DNA of 61,544 bases. Source: Bacillota bacterium. GTDB lineage: Bacteria; Bacillota; Clostridia; Christensenellales; Christensenellaceae. Position numbers and translations under genes: made by a program. Under the pieces are notes generated by a model. The model was not told the DNA's origin. It saw only the letters and a list, made by a program, of their open reading frames with translations, and made no database searches. Below are positions 7,863-16,248 of the stretch, piece by piece. The stretch spans positions 1-61,544 of the forward strand of contig JAEWMJ010000005.1 in the NCBI GenBank assembly GCA_023393165.1, given 5' to 3'. Position 1 is the stretch's first letter, and each line of letters opens with the position of its first letter.

Positions 7863-8864
7863 ATGCTGCGCAAACCGCAAAAAATTTATTATGAGCCCGC
7901 CGCGCTGGATTATGAACTCGGGCGGATACTGCGCACAAAATATACTGATGTTCCCTGGGAGCCCATCGCCAGCCATAACAGCATTCCGTCCCTGCAGCAG
8001 AACCCTAACAGCGAATTTATGAAAATGAAACAGGCGATCGTTGTGGGAGTACGGAAAACGCATGTTTTTGTCCCAAACCATAAAACAAGCGACTTTTTAG
8101 TACCCTACACGTCTTCCGGCTGTTCTGCGGCCTGCCTGTACTGTTACCTTGTCTGCAATTACAACAAATGCTCCTATTTAAGGCTTTTTGTAAACCGGGA
8201 GCATATGCTCTTAAAAATAATCCGGACCGCAGAAAAAAGTGAAAAAAATCTGGTGTTTGAAATCGGCAGCAACAGCGACCTGGTGCTTGAAAATACACTG
8301 ACAGGTAATCTGGAATGGACAATCAATCACTTTGCGCACAGCAGAAAGGGCATCCTGACTTTTCCCACAAAATTTCAACAAATAGACTCCATTTTAGACC
8401 TGCCGCACAGGAGCCGGGTAATCGTCCGAATGAGCGTTAATGCCGAGGAGGTTATAAAGAAGATCGAAATCGGTACTTCCCCGCTTCAAGGCAGGATAAA
8501 CGCTCTCAATAAACTTACGGATGCGGGATACCGGACAGGGCTGCTGATCGCCCCGGTGGTCATGCTTCCCGGGTGGCAGCAAATGTATCTGCGGCTGCTT
8601 GAGCAGCTTCATGAAGGCCTTTCAGCGCGCACAAAGGAAGGATTGCCCATTGAAATAATTTTTATGACCTATAGTTATGTACACCGGATGATAAACAGGG
8701 ATGCCTTTCCTTCCGCTCCGGAACTATACGATCCTGAATTGATGACCGTCCGCGGGCGGGGCAGATACTGTTACCGTCAGAATCAGCGTGAAGAGGGCGC
8801 TCAGTTTCTACGGGAATACGTCGGTAAATACCTGCCGGAAGCGGAAATCATGTATATCGTGTAG
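7863..8864 (+). CDS. splB: Spore photoproduct lyase
   Basis: A 333 aa radical SAM enzyme that repairs 5-thyminyl-5,6-dihydrothymine in spore DNA during germination. The cluster-binding motif is GCSAACLYCY (CxxxCxxC, about residues 87-95), preceded by KTSDFLVPYTSS and followed by LVCNYNKCSYLRLFVNRE, all characteristic of SPL. The Cys in NYNKCS lies where the family has its conserved H-atom-donor cysteine. Full length for the family. It has no separate ribosome binding site and relies on coupling to the 21-codon ORF that ends at its start codon. Expected to be made in the forespore. Confidence 0.95.
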   Translation: MLRKPQKIYYEPAALDYELGRILRTKYTDVPWEPIASHNSIPSLQQNPNSEFMKMKQAIVVGVRKTHVFVPNHKTSDFLVPYTSSGCSAACLYCYLVCNYNKCSYLRLFVNREHMLLKIIRTAEKSEKNLVFEIGSNSDLVLENTLTGNLEWTINHFAHSRKGILTFPTKFQQIDSILDLPHRSRVIVRMSVNAEEVIKKIEIGTSPLQGRINALNKLTDAGYRTGLLIAPVVMLPGWQQMYLRLLEQLHEGLSARTKEGLPIEIIFMTYSYVHRMINRDAFPSAPELYDPELMTVRGRGRYCYRQNQREEGAQFLREYVGKYLPEAEIMYIV

Positions 8865-9092
8865 ATTATAAAACTCCCATACCCTAAACTTTGTACCGGG
8901 ATATTTTTACAAGTGAAAGATCCATTGAATCTTTATGTCTTTAAAATGGATATTTTTGTTTACAAATGCCATTTAATGTATTATTATTTTGTTGGGCTTA
9001 TTTATTTTCCAATTGCTCATCGGAGCTTAAAATCTGTTTAAATAAACTAATGATGTTTTTTTCAATTAAAAAATAAATTGGGGAGATTTTCT

Positions 9093-9467
9093 ATGGAAGA
9101 AGATTTAATGACCGTAGAATCTTTGGCCAAAACTGTTATCGATATTACCGTTGAAGCCTGGCGGTTTAGAAACGTATTCGAAAGATTGGTCTTACGTCTG
9201 TCTCCGTCCGAAAGGCTGCGGTATGCGGGACAATATGCATGGTTTAATCGAAAAATTAATGATTCGCTGAATAAATGCGGGATCAGGATCATAGACGTCA
9301 AAGGAAAGGAATTCAGCGCCGATATGCCGGCTATTCCTGTCAATATACAAGAATTTAACGAAGATGACGTGCTTGTAATTGACCAGATGCTGGAGCCCAT
9401 TATCATGAATGGTGAAACAATACTGAAAACCGGATCGGTTGTATTGAAGAAAAAAAACATACGATAA
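9093..9467 (+). CDS. Unrecognised 124 aa cytosolic protein
   Basis: Start ATG 9093 follows GGGGAG by seven bases. Residues 1-65 are predicted helical (ESLAKTVIDITVEAWRFRNVF, LSPSERLRYAGQYAWFNRKI); residues 66-124 look like beta strands and end in a basic tail KKKNIR. The segment VIDQMLEPIIMNGETILKTG looks like a short domain in which a negatively charged helix precedes a hairpin. I do not recognise a family. It lies between splB and ferritin-like spore genes, so a sporulation role is possible but only by position. The 228 bp between splB and this gene hold no gene I can support. Confidence 0.6.
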   Translation: MEEDLMTVESLAKTVIDITVEAWRFRNVFERLVLRLSPSERLRYAGQYAWFNRKINDSLNKCGIRIIDVKGKEFSADMPAIPVNIQEFNEDDVLVIDQMLEPIIMNGETILKTGSVVLKKKNIR

Positions 9468-9510
9468 TAAGGACGGATTTCATATGGTTAATTCCGTTTA
9501 CTAAAACATC

Positions 9511-9540
9511 AAAAAACCGGAAAGCGTCCGCTATTCCGGC
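9511..9540 (-). terminator. Terminator of the ferritin-like gene
   Basis: Minus strand: GCCGGAATAGCG...CTTTCCGG hairpin followed by six T, immediately after the stop at 9548. It also separates the convergent upstream gene. Confidence 0.7.
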
Positions 9541-9547
9541 TTCTTAT

Positions 9548-10195
9548 TTATTCTCTTTTTCCGCAGGATTTGGCGTACATAAAATTGACTCCGCTACTAT
9601 GCCGGATCTCGTTTATTATAATATTCAGCATCATATTGATGTGCGTTCTGTTTTGCATGGCGTACAATATCCTGGCGTATTCCTGCAGTTCCTGTCCAAT
9701 CTCTTTTATTCCTATTTCCAGTGCTTCACAGTAGCTGCCTCTCTTTTTGATTGCCCTGCTCAGCGGGCTGGGCTGGGGAGGCGCCTGGCCGGTGAGATCC
9801 GTATAAATCTGCCTTAAGAGTTTATAATGATTCAATTCATCATTATGAAACTGATTTAACATGGGCAAGTCTTCAGCCGGGGCAGCTTTAAGAAGAAAAT
9901 CATAGGTATACTTGTCTTCCGTCTCACGGTTTAAGGCGCTCACTATCAGTTGCAGAGCGTCCCGAAGGTTTTGCGGATAAATATAGATATTGGTATCAGT
10001 CACCGTTTGGCCCAATGGGTAAGCCGGCTGCTGAATCCTGATCTGGCGCGCGGGCGGAGTGCCATATCCCGGCGGTACGGGAACCGGTTCCTGTTGAGGC
10101 TGTTCTGGCGGCTGCATACCGGTTTCCTGCCCTTCCACGTTACGTAGCATCTGATCGTTTGCAAACAATGATTCGTAAAACGAATTCATATCCAT
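9548..10195 (-). CDS. Ferritin-like protein, spore-coat type (copy 1)
   Basis: A 215 aa protein. Residues 1-65 form a Pro/Gln-rich low-complexity region (QPPEQPQQEPVPVPPGYG). Residues about 70-210 form a four-helix ferritin/rubrerythrin fold with two Glu-x2-His pairs in FHNDELNHYKLL and INEIRHSSGVNF plus preceding Glu residues, so a di-iron site may be intact. A signal peptide is absent. It is the second gene after a paralogue 25 bp upstream with the same design. Such proteins occur in clostridial spore coats and beside cotJ-type genes; that assignment is by family resemblance. Confidence 0.72.
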   Translation of the reverse strand: MDMNSFYESLFANDQMLRNVEGQETGMQPPEQPQQEPVPVPPGYGTPPARQIRIQQPAYPLGQTVTDTNIYIYPQNLRDALQLIVSALNRETEDKYTYDFLLKAAPAEDLPMLNQFHNDELNHYKLLRQIYTDLTGQAPPQPSPLSRAIKKRGSYCEALEIGIKEIGQELQEYARILYAMQNRTHINMMLNIIINEIRHSSGVNFMYAKSCGKRE

Positions 10196-10219
10196 CCTCC
10201 TTAATACGACATTATTTAG

Positions 10220-11053
10220 TTATTTCATTTCTGCCAAGCAGCATGCATTTAAGTCAAACAACAGCCCCAGAAGAACCGCATGACTTAATTCATCCGTCAG
10301 AATCTCGGTCAAAATATTGACATGCCTTCTGTCCTGCATTGCAAAGAGTATCTTGCGGTATTTCCGGGCAGCCGCTACTTCTCCCAAGAGAGCTTTTTTT
10401 AACCCTTCGCAATATGTCATCTGCGTCCCGGCCCGGTTGGAAACGGAATGTGGGAGGATCTGCCCGGTATGCTCATAATATAGTTTGCGGAAAAGTTCAA
10501 AATGCTTCATTTCATCATTCCGGATCCCGGATATGATATCTCTGTCCTCCGGTGTGGGTGCGGCGGCAAATAACTTATCATAAAACAATTTGTCTTCATC
10601 TTCCTCCGCAAGGGCTTCCTGCATGAGTTCAAGGGCCAGATTCAAATTTTGAGGGTAATTATAAGGATACGGGTCGGCAGGCATTGTGTTGTTCAGCGGC
10701 CGTGCGTCAGACTGTATGTATCCTGGCGTTTCCTGAAAGTGATCCGGATTTTTGGTATTTATCTCCATCAGATCCCTGCTGCGGTAATTGTCTTGTAATC
10801 CCCAATCAAAAGCTTCGGAAGAAATTTTCTCCGGAGCGCTTAAAATATCGCGAATATTTTGGGGCAACAAGTGTTTCTCCGGAGTATCGGAAATCTTTTT
10901 TGACTGGGACTGCTGCTGCGCATCAAAATTGCCGAACGTTTTTTGCGGTTCGGGCATATATTCCGTATAATGAAAAACCGGCCGGCTTTCGCCCGGTTCC
11001 ATATTCGGAACGTATGGATATATTCCGTACTGGTATTCGTCCATATACTTCAT
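10220..11053 (-). CDS. Ferritin-like protein, spore-coat type (copy 2)
   Basis: A 277 aa protein. Residues 1-125 are rich in Tyr, Pro and Gln (MKYMDEYQYGIYPYVPNMEP), a composition common in coat proteins. The C-terminal four-helix domain keeps two Glu-x2-His pairs (RNDEMKHFELF and TDELSHAVLL) and the same spacing as the neighbouring paralogue. AGAGGAGG lies seven bases before the ATG. It heads a two-gene operon. Peroxide detoxification or metal binding in the coat is a reasonable guess. Confidence 0.72.
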   Translation of the reverse strand: MKYMDEYQYGIYPYVPNMEPGESRPVFHYTEYMPEPQKTFGNFDAQQQSQSKKISDTPEKHLLPQNIRDILSAPEKISSEAFDWGLQDNYRSRDLMEINTKNPDHFQETPGYIQSDARPLNNTMPADPYPYNYPQNLNLALELMQEALAEEDEDKLFYDKLFAAAPTPEDRDIISGIRNDEMKHFELFRKLYYEHTGQILPHSVSNRAGTQMTYCEGLKKALLGEVAAARKYRKILFAMQDRRHVNILTEILTDELSHAVLLGLLFDLNACCLAEMK

Positions 11054-11231
11054 AAATTACCTCCTCTAAAAATGATGCGCGGGCAGCCCTGAAAGATCTG
11101 CAAGGCAGATCCGTTTGATCATTTTTTGTTATACTATGCTCGCTAAAAAAAATAGTGAATCAGACGCGCATTCCGGGGTAACATTCATGCAGGATGCCGG
11201 CATAAAATAATGAATAAAGGAGGCTATAAAC

Positions 11232-11810
11232 ATGGAGAATGAAGAAGTAATCGTAAATTCCACGTGTGAAGAAGATCCGGATGAGATAGTGACAATTCCG
11301 TTCGATCTTTTTCAATCGTTTTTAGGTAGATATTACATAGGCCGTACGCCGGCCCTCACGCTTCGGGGAGGCTGTGATTGCTGGGGGGGACTCATTAACC
11401 CGCGCGACTCATCCGTGAATCTTTTTATTGATAATATTTCGGTATCAAATACATCGGGCACGCCCTTCTGTACGCGGATATGGCTCAACACCACGCCGTT
11501 TGGCAGGATACAGGTTTCGCCCTTTGTTACGCTTGCCAACACCGCTGTTGAACCAATGCCTGTTTCGTTCGGTTTATTGTCTTATTCGCTGGGGTTAAGA
11601 ATCGTGCCTTTTAACGGCGACAGTATGGCAAGCCAGATCGCCCGGCCCTTCTGTTCTTTGGATTCGTCTTTTGGCGGTAAGGTGATCATACCGCCCGGCG
11701 GCAATATTATTGTTTTTTGTTCCTCAGATGGTCTCGGACCCGGACCCGGAGGCGTTTGCACTTCCTGCGAAATTTCCTTCCAGTGGTGGGAAATGCCGGC
11801 AGAATGCTAG
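11232..11810 (+). CDS. DUF6143-like spore-associated protein
   Basis: A 192 aa protein without signal peptide. The body reads as beta-rich: FLGRYYIGRTPALTLRGG, WGGLINPRDSSVNLFIDNIS, then GGKVIIPPGGNIIVF near the C terminus. The motif order (YxIG-T, GLINP-x2-S-VNL, IPPGGNI) resembles DUF6143, a Firmicutes family of unknown function; I hold this with moderate confidence. Seven cysteines (among them CDCW and CTSCEI) suggest cross-linking. AAAGGAGG precedes the ATG. It is divergent from the ferritin-like pair across a 178 bp region and ends at a strong terminator. Confidence 0.65.
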   Translation: MENEEVIVNSTCEEDPDEIVTIPFDLFQSFLGRYYIGRTPALTLRGGCDCWGGLINPRDSSVNLFIDNISVSNTSGTPFCTRIWLNTTPFGRIQVSPFVTLANTAVEPMPVSFGLLSYSLGLRIVPFNGDSMASQIARPFCSLDSSFGGKVIIPPGGNIIVFCSSDGLGPGPGGVCTSCEISFQWWEMPAEC

Positions 11811-11836
11811 CTGATACTTGAGAATCGGCAAAACAT

Positions 11837-11868
11837 AAAAAGGAGCGCGGATGTGTGCACCTTTTTTT
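11837..11868 (+). terminator. Terminator of the DUF6143-like gene
   Basis: AAAAGGAGCGC pairs with GTGCACCTTTT with one mismatch and one G-U pair, followed by T7 within 11862-11868. Confidence 0.7.
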
Positions 11869-11903
11869 GCTCTTAAATCTTTCACGGAGGTTATGTCTTT
11901 AAT

Positions 11904-12317
11904 ATGTCTCTAATGTATACAGAAAACAAGCGGCCCATCCCCGGCGGGAATCCGCGTTATTCCCATGCGTTCAAGGAGGAGCCGCACTATAAGGTAATCG
12001 TATATACGGAAGAAAAAAAACTGGACCTATTCCGGAACGATATGCTGTACAAATCGTATTCAGTTGCAGTAGGCAAACCGTCCACCCCCACTCCCAAGGG
12101 AAACTTCCGGATTATAAACAAGGACGATAATCCGATAGGACCCCAATACGGCGTCAAATGGCTGGGATTGTCCGTACCGCATATCGGGATTCACGGCACA
12201 AATGATCCGGGAAGCATTGGCAGCGCATCGTCGGAGGGCTGTGTCCGGATGTATAACCGGGATATACTTGAACTTTATTACATGCTCCCCTTGGGAACTC
12301 CGGTAACAATCGTATAA
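11904..12317 (+). CDS. L,D-transpeptidase (YkuD domain)
   Basis: A 137 aa protein that is almost wholly a YkuD catalytic domain, making 3-3 cross-links in peptidoglycan or attaching proteins to it. The active-site signature is HGTNDPG followed by SSEGCVRMYNRD, with catalytic Cys near residue 113. Substrate-fold elements YKVIVYTEEKKLDLFRN and TPTPKGNFRI are also present. No signal peptide, as in several spore-associated YkuD proteins that act in the mother cell. GGAGG lies 13 bases before the chosen ATG. Confidence 0.88.
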   Translation: MSLMYTENKRPIPGGNPRYSHAFKEEPHYKVIVYTEEKKLDLFRNDMLYKSYSVAVGKPSTPTPKGNFRIINKDDNPIGPQYGVKWLGLSVPHIGIHGTNDPGSIGSASSEGCVRMYNRDILELYYMLPLGTPVTIV

Positions 12318-12332
12318 AGGCCTTTTTTCCAA

Positions 12333-12362
12333 TTGACGGAGACGGATAAATAAAGTTATACT
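12333..12362 (+). promoter_or_regulatory. glpP promoter
   Basis: TTGACG (12333-12338), 18 bp, TATACT (12357-12362), then AAAGGAG before the glpP ATG. Confidence 0.6.
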
Positions 12363-12393
12363 GAATCTGGAAAAGATCAGCAAAGGAGATGCC

Positions 12394-12963
12394 ATGGAGC
12401 AAAACGGATTAGCAGAACTACTGTGCGATTCCCCCATAATAGCGGCCGTTAAAAACTACGATGGACTGGAAAAGAGCCTTACAAGCGACTGCCGGGTTGT
12501 ATTTATACTGTTTGGAGACCTGGTGGGGATCGCGGATATCGTTGACCGCGTCAAATCCGCAGGCAAACTTGCGATGGTGCATGTCGACCTTATAGACGGC
12601 CTTTCACCCAGGGATATCGCCGTTGACTTTATTTCCAAAAGCACCAGCGCCGACGGAATCATTTCCACAAAGTCCAACCTGGTGCGGCATGCAAAAAACT
12701 GCGGCCTTTTTACCGTTCAGCGTTTTTTTGTGCTGGACTCCATATCTCTGGCAAATATAGGCAAGCAGCTTCCGCTTGAAAGCGCGGACCTGATTGAAAT
12801 ACTTCCGGGCGTGATGCCAAAAATCATCCGCCAGCTCTCGGGGTCGACAGGCAAACCAATCATTGCGGGAGGCCTGATCAGCGACAAGGAGGACATCCTG
12901 AATGCATTGGAAGCGGGCGCTGTGGCGATATCGTCCACAAACGAAAAAATATGGTTCATGTAA
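12394..12963 (+). CDS. glpP: GlpP, glycerol-3-phosphate-responsive antiterminator
   Basis: A 189 aa TIM-barrel RNA-binding regulator. Family signatures: DSPIIAAVKNYDGLEKSL at the N terminus, VFILFGDLVGI, MVHVDLIDGLS, FISKSTSADGIISTK, RFFVLDSISL, IEILPGVMPKII and PIIAGGLISDKED. In Bacillus, GlpP bound to glycerol-3-phosphate stops termination in leaders of glp mRNAs. Here a promoter and a terminator-like leader lie between glpP and the downstream glpA-like gene, so cis control of that operon is very likely. Confidence 0.93.
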   Translation: MEQNGLAELLCDSPIIAAVKNYDGLEKSLTSDCRVVFILFGDLVGIADIVDRVKSAGKLAMVHVDLIDGLSPRDIAVDFISKSTSADGIISTKSNLVRHAKNCGLFTVQRFFVLDSISLANIGKQLPLESADLIEILPGVMPKIIRQLSGSTGKPIIAGGLISDKEDILNALEAGAVAISSTNEKIWFM

Positions 12964-13011
12964 ATTCAGGTCTCTGATAAAGCTCAACTCGTTCATACCG
13001 TTAAAAAACAG

Positions 13012-13039
13012 TTGACATTGCCTGCACGCGTACTATAAT
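13012..13039 (+). promoter_or_regulatory. Promoter of the glpA-glpB operon 1
   Basis: TTGACA (13012-13017), 16 bp, TATAAT (13034-13039): near-consensus SigA promoter downstream of glpP. Confidence 0.8.
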
Positions 13040-13073
13040 AAAGACAGCAGAAACTTATGTGAGTTTTTAGAGT

Positions 13074-13110
13074 AAAGTGACTGCCCTTATTTGGGGAGCC
13101 GCTTTTTTTA
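13074..13110 (+). promoter_or_regulatory. Terminator in the glp leader, probable GlpP antitermination site
   Basis: AAAGTGACTGCCC pairs with GGGGAGCCGCTTT (two mismatches) and is followed by seven T, 36 nt after the -10 element and 30 nt before the glpA start. A terminator between promoter and gene, directly after glpP, fits GlpP-dependent attenuation. The 5' part of the leader (13040-13073) would be the GlpP contact region. Confidence 0.7.
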
Positions 13111-13139
13111 TTTTCTGGAAAAGGAGAGACTTAACTATT

Positions 13140-14585
13140 ATGCTGGACGTTGCAATCATAGGCTGCGGTATCACCGGCGCAGCCACTGCCTGGGAACTGT
13201 CCAAATACAAACTGGAAACAGCGGTATTGGAAAAAGAAAACGACGTTGCAATGGGTACAACCCGTACAAACGGCGGAATCATTCATGCCGGATACGATCC
13301 GGCCCCCGGAACGCTTATGGCAAAACTCAATGTGGAGGGAGCCCGCCTGGCTGGAGATATTTGCCGTGATCTTGATGTCCCATACAAAAAAACCGGCTCG
13401 CTGGTTTTGGCTTTTTCAGAAGCAGAACTGCAAACGATCCGATCTCTCTACGAACGCGGGATAAAAAACGGGGTCTCCGGTCTTGAACTGATCGATGGAG
13501 AAAAAACGCGCGAACTGGAGCCCTGCATCAGTCTAAAAGTAGCAGGAGCGCTTTTAGCCCCCTCCGCCGCAATCGTCAATCCATGGGAATATGCGCTCGC
13601 TCTTGCAGAGACTGCCGCCCGGAACGGCGTACATTTCCATTTCAGCTGCGGCGCGACCAAAATCGCCAGGCAGGACGACGGCTACGCGATAACGACGCCT
13701 AAAGGCATATTTCTTGCAAAGACCGTGATAAACGCTGCCGGCCTTTACGCAGACTCCGTTCATGAGATGGCGGGAGATAAGGAATTCACTATCCAGCCCA
13801 ACCGGGGAGAGTATTTTGTTCTGGATAAATCCGAAGGAAACCGTATGTCCCGCGTTATTTTCCAGTGCCCCTCGTCCGACGGAAAAGGCGTTGTGATCAA
13901 TCCTACAACACACGGTATACTCCTTGTCGGTCCAAACGCGGAAGACGTGCCATTGGACAAAGCGCGCATCACCACCGCAGAGGGCCTGCGTTTTGTGGCG
14001 GAAAAGGTAAAAAAAACCGATCCCTGCATTGATTTGGGCAAATCAATACGCAATTTTTCCGGATCCCGCGCGATCCCGGATACAGGCGATTTTATAATTG
14101 CCGAAAGCAAAACGGCAAAAGGTTTTATCAACCTCGCGGGTATTAAGTCTCCCGGGCTTTCAGCTGCCCCCGCTATAGCAAAAATGGCAGCGAAGCTTTT
14201 AAGCGAAACCGGAGTAAAACTGGAACGCAAAGAATCCTTTGTTAAAAAGCGCAGGAAAATCCGGATCCACGAACTCAAAGAGGAAGAGATAAACACGCTT
14301 GTGGCAAGACAGCCGGCATATGGCCGGGTAGTCTGCCGGTGCGAAACGGTCACCGAAGGCGAAATACTCGATGCTCTTAAGTCCCCCATTCCCCCCCGCA
14401 CGCTGGATGCGGTCAAACGCAGGTGCGGCGCCGGGCTCGGGCGCTGCCAGGGAGGCTTTTGCGGGCCGCGCGTGCTGGAAATACTGGCAAGAGAATTAAA
14501 GCTTCCTCCTGCGGAGGTTTTCATGGACAGCGACGGTTCGTTTATTGTGCTGGGCAGCAACAGGGAGGGTTTTAAAAATGTATGA
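13140..14585 (+). CDS. GlpA-like FAD-dependent dehydrogenase with BFD [2Fe-2S] domain (operon 1)
   Basis: A 481 aa flavoprotein. Residues 1-30 hold the FAD dinucleotide motif IIGCGITGAATAWEL; the DAO-type oxidoreductase fold extends to about 375. The C-terminal 90 residues are a BFD-like domain with VCRCETV and GRCQGGFCGP, four Cys that bind a [2Fe-2S] cluster. This is the architecture of anaerobic glycerol-3-phosphate dehydrogenase subunit A. GlpP and its leader upstream support glycerol-3-phosphate as substrate. AAGGAG precedes the ATG at 13140; the gene overlaps the next by 8 bp. Confidence 0.87.
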   Translation: MLDVAIIGCGITGAATAWELSKYKLETAVLEKENDVAMGTTRTNGGIIHAGYDPAPGTLMAKLNVEGARLAGDICRDLDVPYKKTGSLVLAFSEAELQTIRSLYERGIKNGVSGLELIDGEKTRELEPCISLKVAGALLAPSAAIVNPWEYALALAETAARNGVHFHFSCGATKIARQDDGYAITTPKGIFLAKTVINAAGLYADSVHEMAGDKEFTIQPNRGEYFVLDKSEGNRMSRVIFQCPSSDGKGVVINPTTHGILLVGPNAEDVPLDKARITTAEGLRFVAEKVKKTDPCIDLGKSIRNFSGSRAIPDTGDFIIAESKTAKGFINLAGIKSPGLSAAPAIAKMAAKLLSETGVKLERKESFVKKRRKIRIHELKEEEINTLVARQPAYGRVVCRCETVTEGEILDALKSPIPPRTLDAVKRRCGAGLGRCQGGFCGPRVLEILARELKLPPAEVFMDSDGSFIVLGSNREGFKNV

Positions 14586-15837
14586 TCTGATTGTTATCGG
14601 CGGAGGGCCTGCAGGCCTCGCGGCAGCGCTCCGCGCACATGAATACGGTCTTAAAAAAATACTGATCGTAGAGCGTGACGTTGAACTGGGGGGGATATTA
14701 AACCAGTGCATCCATAACGGATTTGGCCTGCAATATTTCAAGGAAGAGTTAACAGGCCCGGAGTATGCGGACAGATTCATCCGCCTGCTGAAAGATACGG
14801 ATATTGAGGTTAATTTGGAAACCATGGTCTTGAAGCTGTCCGGGCATACTGTGCATACGCTCAGCCCCTCTCACGGGTACAGGATTCTTAAGTCCAAATC
14901 CATCGTACTTGCCATGGGCTGCCGTGAACGCACCCGCGGCGCAATCCAATTGCCCGGCTCCCGCCCGGCAGGCATACTGACTGCGGGCGCCGCGCAAAAG
15001 TATGTAAACATCCTGGGCTATAGCATCGGCAAACGGGTGGTGATCCTAGGTTCGGGGGATATCGGTCTGATAATGGCGCGCCGTATGACACTGGAGGGCG
15101 CCAAAGTGCTGGCCTGCGTTGAACTGATGCCGTATTCCAGCGGACTTACGCGGAACATTGTGCAGTGTCTCAATGATTTTGATATTCCTCTTTATCTGTC
15201 ACATACTATAACGGATATACGGGGAGATAAAAGGCTTTCATCGGTTACCGTCAGCCGGGTGGACAATTGTTTCCAGACCATTGCAGGGACGGAAATGGAA
15301 TTTTTATGCGATACGCTGCTTCTCTCGATTGGACTGATACCCGAAAACGAGCTTACCCGCGATGCAGGAATCGTTCTTGACGCCCGTACACACGGCGCAG
15401 TCGTGTTCGAAAACATGGAAACCACAGTCCCGGGCGTATTTGCATGCGGAAACGCTCTTCATGTACATGACCTCGCGGATTTCGTTACAATCGAAAGCCA
15501 GCTGGCCGGAGAAGCCGCTGCCGGGTACGTGCTTCAGGGCGCCAAACCGGACGGCCCCGCTGTCGCGGTTAAAAACGGGATTGGTGTGGTTTACACCGTT
15601 CCTCAAAAAATCAGGATTCCGGCAGAAAATGCAAATGCGAAATATGAAGTGTTCTTCCGCGTAAACCATGTATTGAAAAACGGGAAAGTTCGGATACTGT
15701 CCGGAGGAAACGTACTTGCGAACATTTCTAAAGGGCATATGGCTCCTGGTGAAATGCAGCGTATAGCGTTTTCCCAAGAAATCCTTAAAAAAGCGGAAAA
15801 CGGCGAACTGGCCGTTTCTGTGGAGGAGGCAATATGA
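14578..15837 (+). CDS. GlpB-like NAD(P)/FAD-dependent oxidoreductase (operon 1)
   Basis: A 419 aa flavoprotein of the thioredoxin-reductase/sarcosine-oxidase-alpha type. First nucleotide site VIGGGPAGLAAALRA (residues 5-19), second VILGSGDIGLIMARRM, and a closing VFACGNALHVHD motif for FAD. ILNQCIHNGFGL and GCRERTRG are typical of partners that pass electrons from GlpA-type subunits. GGGAGG precedes the ATG. Eight-base overlap with the gene before and a 4-base overlap with the gene after show tight coupling. Confidence 0.85.
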   Translation: MYDLIVIGGGPAGLAAALRAHEYGLKKILIVERDVELGGILNQCIHNGFGLQYFKEELTGPEYADRFIRLLKDTDIEVNLETMVLKLSGHTVHTLSPSHGYRILKSKSIVLAMGCRERTRGAIQLPGSRPAGILTAGAAQKYVNILGYSIGKRVVILGSGDIGLIMARRMTLEGAKVLACVELMPYSSGLTRNIVQCLNDFDIPLYLSHTITDIRGDKRLSSVTVSRVDNCFQTIAGTEMEFLCDTLLLSIGLIPENELTRDAGIVLDARTHGAVVFENMETTVPGVFACGNALHVHDLADFVTIESQLAGEAAAGYVLQGAKPDGPAVAVKNGIGVVYTVPQKIRIPAENANAKYEVFFRVNHVLKNGKVRILSGGNVLANISKGHMAPGEMQRIAFSQEILKKAENGELAVSVEEAI

Positions 15838-16178
15838 AAGAATTGATCTGCATTATATGTCCAAAAGGCTGCAGGCTGCAGGTAGATGAGCAAAACGACT
15901 TAAGAGTAGAGGGTAACGCATGCGCGCGCGGCGCGGAATACGGAAAGGCGGAAATCAAAAATCCAACGCGTACGGTTACCTCCACTGTGCGTGTCGCAGA
16001 GGGGCGAAGCCGCAGATGCCCGGTCAAAACCGACCGCCCTGTCCCCAAGGCTATGATAGCGGATGCTCTCAGGCAGCTGTACGGCATTGAAGTGCGTCCG
16101 CCCGTGCATATCGGGCAGGTGATTGTTAAAAACATATGCGGCACACAAGCAAATTTTGTATCTACGAGAAATCTGTAA
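15834..16178 (+). CDS. DUF1667 small iron-sulfur protein (operon 1)
   Basis: A 114 aa DUF1667 protein. N-terminal ICIICPKGCRL gives CxxCxxxC, and a fourth Cys follows in GNACARG, a likely metal or Fe-S site. It is the third member of the GlpA/GlpB/DUF1667 set and probably a small electron-transfer subunit in place of membrane GlpC. Start overlaps the preceding stop (ATGA). The proposed role is from gene order; the family is uncharacterised as far as I know. Confidence 0.82.
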   Translation: MKELICIICPKGCRLQVDEQNDLRVEGNACARGAEYGKAEIKNPTRTVTSTVRVAEGRSRRCPVKTDRPVPKAMIADALRQLYGIEVRPPVHIGQVIVKNICGTQANFVSTRNL

Positions 16179-16248
16179 TCCTTACGTCTTCTGACTGCTG
16201 GAGGGATCAGATTTCTCAGCTCAACAGTATGTTGGGAGCAGCTTCTGC

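Noticed and set aside
7691..7873. 60-codon minus-strand frame before splB
   Set aside because: Overlaps the well-supported micro-ORF and splB start; no initiation signal.
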